Positions 24,393-39,536 are shown, counted from the stretch's first letter. The stretch is DNA of 64,000 bases from Macrolepiota albuminosa (GCA_027475525.1 JAMWFC010000081.1:124001-188000); one strand, 5' to 3'. Program-made: numbers and translations. Notes: a model not told the origin generated them from the sequence alone.

Positions 24393-24959
24393 CTGCAGAC
24401 GTCCTTCTCGTTGTTATATATCATTAAGTTACAAATCTATGGCCAAATACACTCCATTCCATATGTATATCAATCCAATAGTAAAATTTAATGCCAGACG
24501 CAAAGAAGGCCCGGGTTAAGAAGCCGGAAGCGGTAACGGCAATGACATGGTGAATGTTCCATCACGTATCAATCCAGTTTGAATTGTAAGAGTGACGGAG
24601 TGGCGTGTCAGCTGGCAATTGTGAGACCATTCGATTGGGCAATAAAACTTCAATAAGGCTCAAGCTGCAGAGCTAAACAGATAGGTAAGTAAGGTAATCA
24701 GATAGTAGCGTACGATGCATTTCACTGTTCTGGGGAGTAAGTTCTCGTTGCAAACTTGACGGATATGTTCACCTGGACAAAGAGGGAAATATTAACAGTG
24801 AGACAACGGAAGATAGGTTCAACATAACCGCATTGTCGCTGAACAAAGTTCCTCATGATCTCCAGTTGTCTCGCCATTTTCCATCCGTTGACCTATTCCT
24901 GGCTAGCTATAAGATGGACCTATGTTGGCCAGATAGCTTCACTATACCTCTAGTCCCGC
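24393..24959. other. Spacer between tandem amine oxidases
   Basis: 567 bp with no gene. It must hold the 3' end of copy 1 and the promoter of copy 2; no clear TATA box or operator was identified. Confidence 0.4.
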
Positions 24960-27810
24960 ATGTCTCCTGTCCCAAACTCCGCTATCACTTGCCCATCCGA
25001 GTCTGTCAAGAAGACTCTCGTGGTCGTCAAGCATCCGTTGGATCCTTTGACCCCTGACGAGGTTGCTCACTGTCTATCTCATTGATCAATCACTTATTAC
25101 ACCTTATGTCTGCAGATCGCTGAGGCTTCTCTTGCTATTCGCCATTATATTGCAGAAAAGACTGATGTGAACGCGATTAAGTTCATTGCCTTGAATCTCC
25201 TTCCTCCTCCTAAGAGGGTTGTTCTCGCCTATCTGGGCATCCCAACGAATCCCGGCGCTAAACCTGAGGCACCAACACCAATCACCCGTCAAGCAGAGTC
25301 CGATGTGCGTTCAAATTTCACTTTATATAGTTTTATCTCTTAATTCCCTTTCTTATCTTATCAAACTGTAGTTGTTGGATGTTGTCACTGGGTAAATCTT
25401 CAAAATTGTTTGCAATATCTCTGTTATTAACGCCAAAACCGAGTAGCAACTCATACAACACCGTTCTGTCATATCGTGGCTCGAAATGGGAGGTCGACAC
25501 ATTTGAGAAGGTCCCTGAAGCCCAGCATCCGCAGATTACTCCTGAGGAAGTTCTTGTGGCCGAGAAAGTCGTGAGGAATGATCCTGTGGTTCAGAAATTG
25601 GCTGCAGAAGTCGGTCAGCATTCTCACCTGTCTATCTACAGACATATAAATTTATATCTCTTTCTATAGGCATTGCTACCCATCAAATATACTGCGACGG
25701 TTGGGCGATTGGCTACGACGATCGCTTCCCTGCTCAACGCAGAGTCCTACAGGCTCTGGTTTTCGCTAGGTTCTCTGAGCATGAGAATCTTTATGCCCAC
25801 CCTCTGGTAGTTCACCAACTCAGCGTGGAGACGATAATACTTACAGTATCTTAGGACTTCGTTCCTGTCCTTGATTCTAACACGGAGGAAGTCATCCACA
25901 TAGGTGCGTCGTTTGCTAATCTCTTGCTATCGGTATCTGATCACTCCTTAGACTTCCCACCCGCGTACAAGAAGACTCCCAATGGACTGACACTCACTGC
26001 TCCTTCTACCGCACCCCCTGCACTCTCGGACGCCGAAGAGGCACTGGCCCACTCCAACCGCGAGAGAATTCACCCTCCTCTTGCCCGACAGAATTTTCTC
26101 CCCGACTTGATGGTTAAGGATGATAAGGATTTCAAGTTTCGCGATGATATCAAGCCTCTTCATATTGTCCAACCTGAGGGTGTCTCTTTCAAAATGAATG
26201 GTCACGAGTTGGAATGGCAGAATTGGAAGATGCACATTTGTATGTCCAATTTTCTACGGAACCTTTCTCATCACTGTCGTGCTCTGTTACAGCGTTTACC
26301 CAGAGAGAGGGCATTGCATTATCGACCATTACATATAATGACCATGGCGAGATCCGTCCTATCATATATCGTCTGTCCTTAGCTGAGATGGTTGTTCCTT
26401 ATGCCGCACCCGAGTACCCACATCCTAGGAAACTCGCTTTTGATTCGTATGTCGTCAGAAAGATAGTTGGGGGTATACTTCGCTGATTACTTATAGTGGG
26501 GAATATGGCATGGGCGCCATGGCCAATGAGCTCTCCCTCGGGTGTGACTGCCTTGGTCAAATTCATTACTTAGTGCGTGACTTTTCGTTGACCCTCGCAC
26601 TCCACAAATCAATGTTGTAGCCCGGCGCATATGTCAACCACAACGGAAGTCCTGCCATTATCAGGAATGCTATCTGCATACACGAAGAAGACGCCGGTGT
26701 GTTATGGAAACACACCGACTACCGCCCTGGTGGACGCTCACAGACTGTTCGTCGTCGTAGGCTGGTTGTCAGCATGGTTTGCACATTGGCAAATTACGGT
26801 AAGCTCTCTAAATCTTTCGTTTTGATCCTGTCCTCTGACACACTTTATCTGTAAGAGTACATATGGAACTATCATTTTTACCAAGACGGTAGCATCGAGT
26901 TAGAGATCCGTCTTACTGGTATCCTGAATGTCTACGTTGCCGAAAAGGACGAACGTACCCCTTATGGTACCCTCATCGCTCCCGGTATTAACTCCCACAA
27001 CCACCAGCATCTATTCTCCGTCCGCATTGACCCCATGGTCGACGGTCTTTCCAATTCCGTCGTTGAATCCGACATTATTCCCCTCCCAGACGCTCCCACC
27101 GGTTCTACCGCCAATTTTGGTGGCAATGCCTTCATCTCCAGGGAGACGGTTCTCGCTACCGAAGCTGGCCGTCAATTTGACTGGGCCAAAGAGCGCCGGT
27201 GGAAGATTGTTAACACTGCGAGGAAGCATTATGCTAGTGACAAGGACGTCGGATACAGTATCGGTATGAAGGGCGGTGCAGCGCCGATGCTCGCGCGCCC
27301 TGATAGTTGGGCAGCCAAACGTGCGGGATTCGTAAGGAATGCGCTATGGGTCTGTCGCGATGTTGAGGGCCCGAAGGGTAGCAGGATGTGGCCTGCTGGC
27401 AAGTATGTCCCGCTGACAAGGGAGGAGCCTGATGATTCGCTGGGCAAGTGGGTCGAGGGTAAACAGAACGTTGAGAACGAGGATATTCTGGTGTACGTGA
27501 CAGTTGGTGGGTACTTGTTGATTTCTCAAGCTTTAATTGATACTTATGGCAAATGAATAGGTACCACACACATTCCCAGACCCGAAGACTGGCCTGTGTA
27601 CGCTCATTTGTCCATCCAGGATGTGCTCGATCTGATTTTTATACTTACAGCATGCCAGTTGAGCACTTGAGTGTTACGCTCAAGCCAAATTCGTTCTTTA
27701 AAGTGAACCCGAGTATGGATGTGCCAGGAACGTATGACCTGAAGAGTGTGCCCGCTTTCTCTACCAACGGTGTGACAAATGGCACAAATGGATTCCAATG
27801 TTGTCGCTAG
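24960..27810 (+). CDS. Copper amine oxidase 2 (TPQ enzyme)
   Basis: Tandem paralogue of the upstream gene, with the same 13-exon structure: 24960-25061, 25116-25304, 25372-25391, 25444-25613, 25670-25806, 25855-25903, 25952-26239, 26293-26446, 26497-26572, 26621-26798, 26856-27506, 27561-27597 and 27651-27810, giving 736 residues. All functional motifs are retained: FDSGEYGMG, the topaquinone site ANYEYIW, HNHQHLFSVR and PVEHLSV. Nine of the 13 exons have exactly the same length as in copy 1 and differ at scattered codons, so this is an old but intact duplication. The N-terminal 15 residues and the C-terminal tail (TNGTNGFQCCR) diverge most. Both copies look functional, which suggests different regulation or substrate preference (inference). 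Confidence 0.93.
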
Positions 27811-28010
27811 CTTTCTCGATACTAACCACCAAGTACTCACAAGTTTGTAAATGTATATCACTGTAACCTTGACAATTGACAATGTAATTATTCGTAGTTG
27901 CTAAAGTTTCCTGCGTTCTACTTCACACTCATCAAAGCCATCTATTCCGTGGAAATGCGTAAAATGGTTCCCTATCCTCAATAGAGTCATATACTTCCCC
28001 ATTCAAACAT

Positions 28011-28102
28011 GGTGAGATGGCCGAGCGGTCTAAGGCGCCAGACTAAGGCAACAGGTTTATCTGGTCTCTTCGGGGGCGGGAGTTCGAATCTCCCTCTCAT
28101 CA
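28011..28102 (+). tRNA. tRNA-Leu (AAG) with short intron
   Basis: Acceptor stem GGTGAGA pairs with TCTCATC (one G-T pair). The D arm is GCC...GGC, the anticodon stem is CCAGA/TCTGG, the T arm is GGGAG-TTCGAAT-CTCCC, and the long type II variable arm is expected for leucine. The anticodon AAG is at 28045-28047. About 10 nt (28049-28058) between positions 37 and 38 is the usual tRNA intron site. No CCA is encoded, as normal in eukaryotes. Confidence 0.9.
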
Positions 28103-28362
28103 CTATGTTCAAAGTCGTCTATCTGATGTACCTTTTTGGAAAGAATAAGCAAGGGTGCGCGGGGAAACGCAATGAGGGTAGGTTGGGTAAGGTCATCCGT
28201 GTCAGGTATCCATGGGAATAGAGTTTGATTGGCAGTGACGTCAAGATGGGAGCGTTAAACTAGAGAAAAAAAGTGAATCAATCTGATCATCAGACAATCA
28301 CCAGCTTCATCTTAAACCATCTTTCCACTAGGAACGTCCAGAGCTACTCATTGCACTACGAC

Positions 28363-29662
28363 ATGAATAATAATTCTGTAATTGACCCTTCGCGTGTCCC
28401 AGGAATGCCTAAAACAGCTTTGACTGAAATCGCGCGCCATCTAGAGAGGCCTGACCTGATCTCACTGTGCCTGACTTCCAAAGCCCTTTGGAACATCGCC
28501 ATCCATCACCTATACCGGAATCTATCTTTCAAGAGCGCAGATCAAGCAGCCAAATGTTTTCAAACCGTCGTATCCCGACCTGAGATTAGTGTTTGTGTTA
28601 AACATGTGGCAATGTGATTAGTCGACCTTGGCAAGCTTTGTCCAACTAAGTACAGAGTTTTATTAACGATTCCCTTGATAGGACATTTGAGTCAACTCAG
28701 CCCTTGACTCCGGACTTCTATCAGCTCGCGGCACGAGCCTTATGTTCCGCCCCTCTTGTTCAAGGTCTAGAAGTGTCCTCCTTGGAATGTGCGGGGGACG
28801 GATTACCTGTGGCTGAGTCTGGCGAAATGGATTCTTCATATCGGTTCAGCCTCCCCAAACTCAAGAAACTTATTGCGGGGACAGTCTCCACGTTCCGTTA
28901 TCTTAACGCGCCTTGTCCCCTCCTTCAATATGCTCGTATCACTTGGAATGACTTATCCGCGATTGATAGAGTCTGTTCTTTCTTGTCTTCTTCGCCTGCC
29001 CTTCATCACCTGGATAATATTGTGCCAGTCCGTGACATGCCGTCTCTGTCCGCCATTGGGGAGCATGTACCCCATATCAAACATCTGACGTTCCGCTTGA
29101 AAACAAACGAGGCTCAGATGTCAGTGGCAACCCTCGACGTATGATTTCTGTCCTACTTCCTCTCATCGTCCTTACAAATTCACGATATTCTTGACAGAGA
29201 TTCTACGACTTGTTGAAGAAAGACATAGAATCTTTCAACGGGATACTCACTCTGGCCGTAATTACCGTTGACGCAAATAAGTGGATGGAACACGCCAATT
29301 TTGATGATGTAGATGACGATTTTGACTTCGTCACTTCTCTGGGTGAACTTTGCCCCAGCTTATGCGTTATCGCGACGTTCAGTAAGCATCCTTCGCTGTC
29401 TTACACATATACACATATTCACAATGTCCTCTCATCAGGAGGTCTAGTCTGGGAACGCATGCCCTCTGGTTATTGGTTTCCACTTTACTATTCAAAGAAA
29501 TCTCGGTGGGTTGGTGATACCGACAGGTATTACGGAGTAGACTATGTATGGGTAAATTCTTACGATCCCCCTTTTCCCCGCGAAGATGTGCTGAGGTTTT
29601 ATGTTTGGGATCGGTGCCCGCCATCATTTGAAACGATGAATAACGTAGAATATGATGACTGA
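28363..29662 (+). CDS. F-box-like protein
   Basis: Exons 28363-28613, 28682-29138 and 29198-29662 give 390 residues. The N-terminus has an F-box-like helical motif: MPKTALTEIARHLERPDLI, then SLCLTSKALWNIAIHHLYRN. The rest is an irregular leucine-rich series (LVQGLEVSSLEC, LKKLIAGTVSTFRYL, PHIKHLTFRL), as in many agaricomycete F-box proteins of SCF ubiquitin ligases. The C-terminus is rich in aromatics (WVGDTDRYYGVDYVWV). The substrate cannot be predicted. These families are large and fast-evolving in mushrooms, so the annotation stays generic. Confidence 0.65.
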
Positions 29663-29844
29663 ATAGCCGCCTCGCGGCTGAGGACGTAACAAGGGCTCCG
29701 ATCTTTCAGATGTAAAGCATCGTGTCTAGTTTGTTCAAGTATGGTTACATAAATTTTTGTTTCCTGTATTCCCAAAGAATTCCTGGGGTTGTGATTATAC
29801 CGAGTGAAGCATTCACTCCTTCCTGTGCTTCTGGTAGTAGTGAA

Positions 29845-32997
<3,153 letters not shown>

Positions 32998-33647
32998 CTA
33001 GATCGTCGTCTCATAAGGAACAGGCACCATAGTCTGGGGAGCATTTCCCTGGGTGGATACGGCATGGGCTTCCCGGGGAAGGGCAGGGATGCGGCGCAAG
33101 TTGACACGCTCTGGTTATTCGGAAGATTTAAGTTATGATCTTGGGAACAATTTCACGCAAAGGTACTCACCACCCTTGGCCTTAGCAGCGGCGTGCGCCT
33201 CGTGGTTGCTCTTCACCCTGTCCAAGAACTCCTGTCGGCATTTTGAGTGACGAACGTGCTCAACACGGAGGTTGACACGCTTCTCGATGTAGCGGTTTCC
33301 AACAACCTTGTAGACGATAACACCAACAGCAGAGGGGGTGACATTGTACACAATGCCGGTGCGTCTGGCGCAGAAGAAGATCAGATTCGCCGAGCATTAG
33401 AGAGGAACTGTATGTACGGACCCGTGGTAGTACTTGTGCGGCATACCCTTTTGTTGGGAGGCATTGGCCTTGATATCAACGATGTCTCCAACGTGGTAGT
33501 TGACGAGGAAGGTCGACAATTTTGTGGGACCGCTCTCTGTAGGGACAGTCAATCTCTGACCACAAGCACCACATATCCAATCGCACCCTTGAAGCCCCGC
33601 TTGAACATGTGGCGCGTACGCGCGCGGTAACCGAAAGAGTGCGGCAT
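32998..33647 (-). CDS. RPL21: 60S ribosomal protein eL21
   Basis: Component of the large ribosomal subunit. Exons 33647-33587, 33536-33422, 33364-33171 and 33110-32998 give 160 residues, the same length as yeast L21. Diagnostic sequence: MFKRGFK, YHVGDIVDIKANASQQKGMP, HKYYHGRTGIVYNVTPSAVG, RVEHVRHSKCRQEFL and the C-terminal motif PREAHAVS...PVPYE. One donor is GTCCGT (33421), forced by the frame. It is divergent from the uS4 gene across 248 bp. Confidence 0.96.
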
Positions 33648-33895
33648 CTTGAGGACTGTGGAATGCCAAGTGAGCAACGGACAACGGACGAGCAAGAATT
33701 CGGCGTACAGTGGGCTTGGACGTTGGCTGTATCAACGAGGACCACCCGAGTGCAAATTTGGCGATCCCGGCAAACGCCGGGTGGCTGAGGTCGTCCTGCA
33801 CAGTTCCTGATCCAATCTGTTTGCCTTGATTTGGTCGACGAGTATTTGTGCCCAACGGTAAATTACAAGTCCGTCGTCGACTTCATCAAGAAAAA
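33648..33895. promoter_or_regulatory. Divergent promoter of eL21 and uS4 genes
   Basis: 248 bp separate the two start codons. Because each gene's product belongs to a different ribosomal subunit and both are needed in equal amounts, a shared bidirectional promoter is likely. No canonical yeast-type Rap1 or Fhl1 site was recognised by eye. Confidence 0.6.
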
Positions 33896-34728
33896 ATGCC
33901 CAGGTAATATTGTCGCTGCCTTGCCTGTTGAGCTCAGCGTTAATGGTTGTCATCCAGGGCCCCGCGGAACCACTCTAAAACGTGAGCTCTTTTCCTCAAG
34001 ATCCACATATGTGGAGGGTTGCATTTGTGCTCACGAGCCGTGCCCCATTGCCTTTAACTTTACAGTTACAAGGTCCCCCGTCGACCTTTCGAGTCGGCAC
34101 GTCTCGACGCTGAGCTCAAGGTATGTTTATGACGCGCTCTTTGCGCATTATTAATTAACGATTTTTCGCTAGCTTGCCGGCGAATATGGTCTCCGCAACA
34201 AGCGCGAGATCTGGCGCATCGCCCTCACCCTCTCCAAAATCCGTCGTGCTGCTCGTGAGCTGCTCAAGCTCGATGCCAAGGACCCCAAGCGTCTCTTCGA
34301 GGGTAACGCCTTGATTCGCCGTCTTGTGCGCATCGGTGTGCTCGACGAGACCCGCATGCGTCTCGATTACGTGCTTGCCCTCAAGATCGAGGATTTCTTG
34401 GAGAGGAGGCTGCAGACCCAGGTCTTCAAGAGCGGCTTGGCGAAGAGCATCCACCATGCTCGCACCCTCATCCGTCAACGTCACATCCGGTGCGTCCTTT
34501 CCGCCATCCACAGACATATTTCGAGCTGACTTTTATGTATGAACATGTAGTGTTGGCAAGCAGATCGTCGATGTTCCTTCCTTCGTCGTCCGCCTCGACT
34601 CCCAAAAGCACATTGACTTCGCTCTCACTTCGCCTTACGGTGGAGGAAGGCCCGGTCGCGTTAAGCGCAAGCGTGCCGCCGCTGCCGCCAAGAAGGAGGA
34701 AGGTGGTGATGATGACGACGAGGAGTAA
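33896..34728 (+). CDS. RPS9: 40S ribosomal protein uS4 (S9e)
   Basis: Primary 16S/18S-binding protein of the small subunit. Exons 33896-33903 (8 nt: Met-Pro plus two bases), 33958-33981, 34066-34120, 34173-34489 and 34551-34728 give 193 residues. The sequence runs [17 protein letters not shown], then [16 protein letters not shown], then [17 protein letters not shown], then the S4 RNA-binding domain [36 protein letters not shown], and ends with an acidic GGDDDDEE tail. The tiny first exon is supported by a clean GTAATA donor and frame; an alternative upstream start was not found. Confidence 0.95.
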
Positions 34729-34888
34729 ATTACTCGCTTTCAGCCTCGTGGTTTATGTGACATGTATCAATTATATGATTATGGTTCATGTGAATCATTC
34801 TGAGGGTTATACTTGAAAAAATAAGAGATCGATCTCGGGTATTACTTCCAATCATCTGGGGCTTCATAAATACATAAATTATGGGCTC

Positions 34889-37457
34889 TTACAACGTCTC
34901 TAATGAGAAAGCAGTCCGAGTGCTAGGCTCAAATATAGGAAGAGGATGTGCCTAATTTCCTCTTTAGAAGAGCGAGAACAAGTCGTAGGGAGCAAATACT
35001 TACCTCGGTATTGAAAACGTATTCTAGAGGGTTCATTGAACATTTTGATGTCAAAAGGAACAATAAGGGTACGTACTATCCAGAGACAATGTGTCCGAAT
35101 CATCAAACAGTAAATAGAGATATTTCAACGTCTCGCTCTAGAACCAGTCATATATCTCCACTGACAACTCAAGAAAGGGAGAAAGCTTACCATCAAAAAC
35201 GATTCCATTTTATCTTCATGTCTCGGAGGATTCTCATCAACATTGACGATGGTCGCATACCCGCCAGACGCAATCTTGCAGTGTTTCTCAATAGCCTGAA
35301 AGATCTTCCAGCCATGATCACGGTAAAGCTGGTCACCTGTCAAGCGGTACGCCAGGAACAGCGATTCAACAGTCTCAGGGCTAGGATCTCAGGTCAATGG
35401 AGTTGCATGAGGAATTATCAATGAGGAAGCAGATACCGGAGCATATAACGCGCGTCGTACGGAGGGAATTCGCCTGGCCTAGTGAGGGCGCAAGTCAGGA
35501 GGTGCAAGACAGAAAGCCTGTCGAAGCTCACCGTGCGCCTTTGATATACCAATCCGTCGGCGCGTACGCGTTGATGTCCATGCCATCACTCGGGATCCGG
35601 AAATGCACGATCTCAGGTGAGAGTCCCCTGCACTAAGACATCAGCAGGGGTTACACCACATGAGAGAAGACATACGTAGCAGTATCGTGCGTGTCCATGC
35701 AAGTCTTAATTAGCTCGATGCCATTCTTCCAATCTCTCTTCCCAACTGGTGATAGCTCGCTATCAAGAGGCGGGATGGACACCTTATCAACCAGCGCCCC
35801 TGTCCTCGTCGCTCCGAGCATTAGAGAACCGCCGAAAAAGCATACCAGATGGTCTTGTTTAGGAGTTAAGCGCCATGATCTGCGAAGGACCGAATCAGCA
35901 GATGATTTTGAATATCAAGAGCCAATTAGTTCACATTTCTCCCGTCCTGTCTTGTTCGGGAACCAGCTCAGCAGTGTACGTCATCCTAGACTTGGTGCTT
36001 TTTTGGATGAGGTGGTTGTGGATGCCTGTCATTGCGTCGTCATACATCTGTACCCAGTCCATAAAATGCGAAGCTCGTCTATGTCAAGTTTCCTCACCTC
36101 TCTATAGACAGGTTCTGTGCCATTCTGTGGAACATTAGCCACGAATAAAGAGTAGAAGGAAACCTCACTGTCTGGATATATTGCTTCCTAATAGGCATTT
36201 AAAGGATGCTTAGATTGCTATGATCAGATGCTCACAGTAAATACTCGTAGTACGAGTCCCCTCTAGACCCGAGACGTATAGCGGACGTCACATATTGACC
36301 ATCTACAAGACTTCATCAGAGACGTCAGAGATAGACAGACAGCAGGTGTCTCGACGACAGACCTCATGAAAATGGATGCCAACCCATGAGGCAAGCGAGC
36401 CCGTTTAATGATTCCCATAACCTAGAGATGGCCAATGTCAGTCCAACTGACTTAGACTACCTCAGGAATTGACACCCACGTCCTCGACTCTTCGCCAGTA
36501 AATTTCATTGCCGGTCAAATGGCTCAAGTAGCGGAACTCGAGTTGTAGAGTCGAAACCTCTGCCGTGCTCACAAGACCCCGGAGATCTTTGTCAAAGACA
36601 CCTACGTTCTTGCCAAGATTAACCATAGGAAGAGGTAAACCTATGTATGTTTGAAAAGCAGGAAGAATACGATCTGCGAGCTCGACAGCCTTCTCGAGGT
36701 AGAGCGGATCTTCATCTGACAAATGGTACACAGAAAGGAGGCCACCCAGTACTCGAATAGTTGTCTGTACCGTACTACCGTGTAAAATATACATGTTGTA
36801 GAAAGGTCAAATATGCGACATACCTCGAAAGTGTTGAAATTACCGTCCCTCTCGAAGCTCAGCTTATTCGCGATCCATGTTCGAGCACGCGCATATTCCG
36901 TGGTCAGGCCCATAAGAAGCATCGTGTCTATCGAGTCAATTACGGTATATCCTATTCCTCCAGCACTTGTCAAGTTGGATCCTTTGTGGCTGATAGGGTG
37001 GTATTCGTCGTCCCCCATCGCATCCCTTTCTAGGATTGACGCATCAATACTTATTGGCATTTCGTAGATTAAACTCGTACCATAAGCAAGCCATGCATGC
37101 TACCAGAGATATGTCGAAGTAAGATAACGAATATATTCATATAGACTTGCGCACATACCTTGAATGCATCAACGACCGCGTCGCGTTTTGGTGTATCCGC
37201 AGGGAAATGTATAGCAGACCCCATATTCGTAGTAGGATGGGAAACGTCCCAATGTTCAGAAGAGCCAACCCAAAATTCGATTAAATCAGCGAAGATGGTA
37301 GGATTGTGCTTATCAGCCTAAAGGTTGACTAGTCACTCCAGGGTGATAGCGCCGGTACACACGCACCCAATAAGCTAAAACGATTGCAATAGATAGGAAT
37401 ACCACAGATAATAATCCGTGTGACCCGTTAAATGCCTTGTTTTTTCGTTCCTTCATA
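34889..37457 (-). CDS. GH47 alpha-1,2-mannosidase (ER/Golgi class I)
   Basis: Trims alpha-1,2-mannose from N-glycans in the secretory pathway. About 17 exons join in frame. Exon 1 (from 37457, MKERKNKAFNG) encodes a type II signal anchor, LLSVVFLSIAIVLAYW, placing the enzyme in the ER or Golgi lumen. The catalytic (alpha/alpha)7 domain follows: YHPISHKGSNLTSAGGIGYT, DSIDTMLLMGL, DGNFNTFETTIRVLGG, GLVSTAEVSTLQLEFRYLSH, RLGSRGDSYYEYLLKQY, WRLTPKQDHLVCFFGG, GLSPEIVHFR and, at the end, YVFNTEAHPLPIF, whose Thr is the conserved calcium ligand. The stop is at 34889-34891. Exons as small as 17-30 nt make this easy to mis-annotate. It is probably the single ER-type enzyme; Golgi paralogues share these motifs. 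Confidence 0.93.
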
Positions 37458-38108
37458 ATGACGGCAGGTCAATCTCGAATTCGTCATGTGTGAGTGTACG
37501 ACAAGCACACAACTTGTTGTTTGCCAGTCGAGGCACGCTTGGATTGTCCTTTACTATCCTTGGAATCCTTAGGTCTTCCCATAACTTTCGGTATCCGTCT
37601 TCTTTAAGCAGGAATGTCTACGTCGTCGTTGTTGGTTGGCTTGTCGCAGCGACAAAGAGTCGTACGCTGTGGTACGTGAAAGTTAGTCGGGAATCGGAAA
37701 TGACTTGAGCTACATCATGTCGTACTCCGACGGAAGCTTATTTAACAGAGAAAATCGAGATTATTCACAATTCGTAATCGCACATCAATGCCGCAACTTC
37801 TGCAGCTGCCTCTTCGAAGGCTTTTCATTCCAAAATGTCAAATCATCCTCTTACGAAACTGTAGTCATACTCTACTTTCAAGTGGTCTTGGCAATCTCTA
37901 ACTTCTGTGACCTGTTGACATGGACTAATGGACTAGTAGACATGTTCTACCTCCTGGACATTATCTGCATGTTAGAGAGGAATCTTGTATGCTTACTTTG
38001 ACGAGGCATAATGAAGGTGGCCATACTCTGGGGACTCATATCTACTTGTCCTGGACTTGGAACTCTATTATCGGGGTAATGTGCGACGTTACAGAAAAGA
38101 TAGTAACC
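37458..38108. other. Intergenic
   Basis: Upstream region of the GH47 gene and 3' side of the zinc-finger gene. Further 3' exons of the zinc-finger gene could lie at about 37980-38060, but none could be fixed. Nothing else recognised. Confidence 0.35.
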
Positions 38109-38651
38109 TTACTCCATGCTGGAGACGCAGTTGTCGGATTCAAGGTGGAGAAGCATGGCGGAAACAGAAACGAAAGTCTCTTTGCAGCCTGTACCGCGGC
38201 AGGGGACGTCACGCTGGCGGTGAATAGAAGAGTTGAGGTGCTGTCGTTGATGGGTTCGTTGAGAAAAAGGAAAATCGAAAAGACATACAGCTCGCAGGTT
38301 GTTTGCACTTTGGAAATGACGTTTGCAAGGGGCACAGTAATGATGCTGAGGAGACTGGCGATAGTGCTCGTTGAGCCCGAATTCGTTGGCAAACAATTTG
38401 TTGCATGGACGGCACCAGTAGTGCACTTTGTCGTAATGATCTTCAAGCCCATAGGTATTGTCAAAATGCTCATCGCAACGTTGGCAGTAGTCATGATCAG
38501 GGCTCTGCACCCAATGTTCTTTCAGCCCTATCCAAGTGGGGAAGTCGATGTCGCACTTATCGCAGATATTATGACTGGAAGAATTGGCACGGTGCTGGTG
38601 TAGAGCAGACCAAGAGTTGAGAAACCTGTCACAGCGCTCGCAGTATGTCAT
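38109..38651 (-). CDS. C2H2 zinc-finger protein
   Basis: Exons 38651-38289 and 38240-38109 give 164 residues. The 48-nt intron is itself open, but removing it restores a finger (NNLRAHLNSSIH). There are at least five C2H2-type units, spaced Cys-x2-Cys...His: YCERCDRFLNSWSALHQH, ICDKCDIDFPTWIGLKEH, YCQRCDEHF, WCRPCNKLFANEFGLNEHY, YCAPCKRHFQSANNLRAH, and a C-terminal CRGTGCKETF...LLHLES. It is the common agaricomycete multi-finger architecture, presumably a nuclear DNA- or RNA-binding protein. The end is uncertain: the terminal codons coincide with a possible GTAAGG donor, so another exon may follow. Confidence 0.72.
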   Translation of the reverse strand: MTYCERCDRFLNSWSALHQHRANSSSHNICDKCDIDFPTWIGLKEHWVQSPDHDYCQRCDEHFDNTYGLEDHYDKVHYWCRPCNKLFANEFGLNEHYRQSPQHHYCAPCKRHFQSANNLRAVCLFDFPFSQRTHQRQHLNSSIHRQRDVPCRGTGCKETFVSVSAMLLHLESDNCVSSME

Positions 38652-38901
38652 TGCAAAAAAAAAGATTGTGGTGAGAGCTATGTGTGATAAAGGAGCTAGC
38701 AGCTGAAAGGGTGGCACTTATTTGAAGAGGAAGTTTAGGACAGGCTAAGCCAGGCCTGAGCGAGGATACGTGGTAGTCTATTGCTGCCGTCTGGAAAAAT
38801 GATACCATTGTTCATTTATCAAAACCGCAAGAGTGGTCTCAAAGAGGGATCCATTGGGAAAGTCACGGAGCCTATCAAAATGGAAGAACTTGAGGCCTTG
38901 A

Positions 38902-39471
38902 ATGTTTGAACGGCGATCACGGCTTGATTCCAAACTTGGCCAAACACCCACCACACTACATACACAGTCCCCCGTCCCTCCCAACCGCGACGAGAACACC
39001 AGTCCCAATCAACAGCAGCCGCCCCAATGCAAGTCCCCATCACCCACTCCGAGCTTCAAAGAGTCCCGCGCCTTCGAGCACAACCGGCAGCGACTCAAGA
39101 AGGCTGCTGGGTTCCTTGCTCGTAGGGTCCGCAAGGCCGAGGCGAAGACGACGCAGGTCCTCGTCAAGCCACAGCAACAGTCAGCTCGGAGAGGTGGGGC
39201 GGGTGTGCATGTACATGTACATGTGGATGACCAGGACGACCAGGACGAGTTGGCGGTAGAGGAGAACGAGGTTGAGTGGGGCGAGGCGAGGTCGCTTTCG
39301 TTGCGTCTGGGACCGCCTGATGATGCGCAACGGGAACGGGAGGGGATCCGTACAGGAGTCATGCATCGGGCCGAGGTTGCGCTGCTTATCGTGCCGCGCC
39401 GTGGTAAGTCCGTTTCCAATACAATCCACAAATCCTTATTGTGTCATCTTGCGTCATTATCTGCAGCTTAA
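38902..39471 (+). CDS. Basic/acidic low-complexity protein, unknown
   Basis: Exons 38902-39403 and 39467-39471 give 168 residues. The final 63-nt intron (GTAAGT...CTGCAG) leaves an exon of two bases plus TAA. The sequence is charged: Pro/Gln-rich N-terminus, basic middle (RLKKAAGFLARRVRKAEAKT), then a VHVHVHV repeat and an acidic DDQDDQDE run. No domain recognised. It lies head to head with the C2H2 gene, 250 bp apart. It may be real but could be a non-conserved ORF. Confidence 0.45.
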   Translation: MFERRSRLDSKLGQTPTTLHTQSPVPPNRDENTSPNQQQPPQCKSPSPTPSFKESRAFEHNRQRLKKAAGFLARRVRKAEAKTTQVLVKPQQQSARRGGAGVHVHVHVDDQDDQDELAVEENEVEWGEARSLSLRLGPPDDAQREREGIRTGVMHRAEVALLIVPRRGKSVSNTIHKSLLCHLASLSAA

Positions 39472-39536
39472 TATGTGCAAAACAATAAAGTAAGAATTGT
39501 TGTACAAAAAGTACCGCTTCTTTCGAGTCCATAGTC

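Noticed and set aside
35125..36138. Plus-strand ORFs within the GH47 gene
   Set aside because: Antisense shadows of the 17-exon mannosidase, whose exons account for the conserved sequence.
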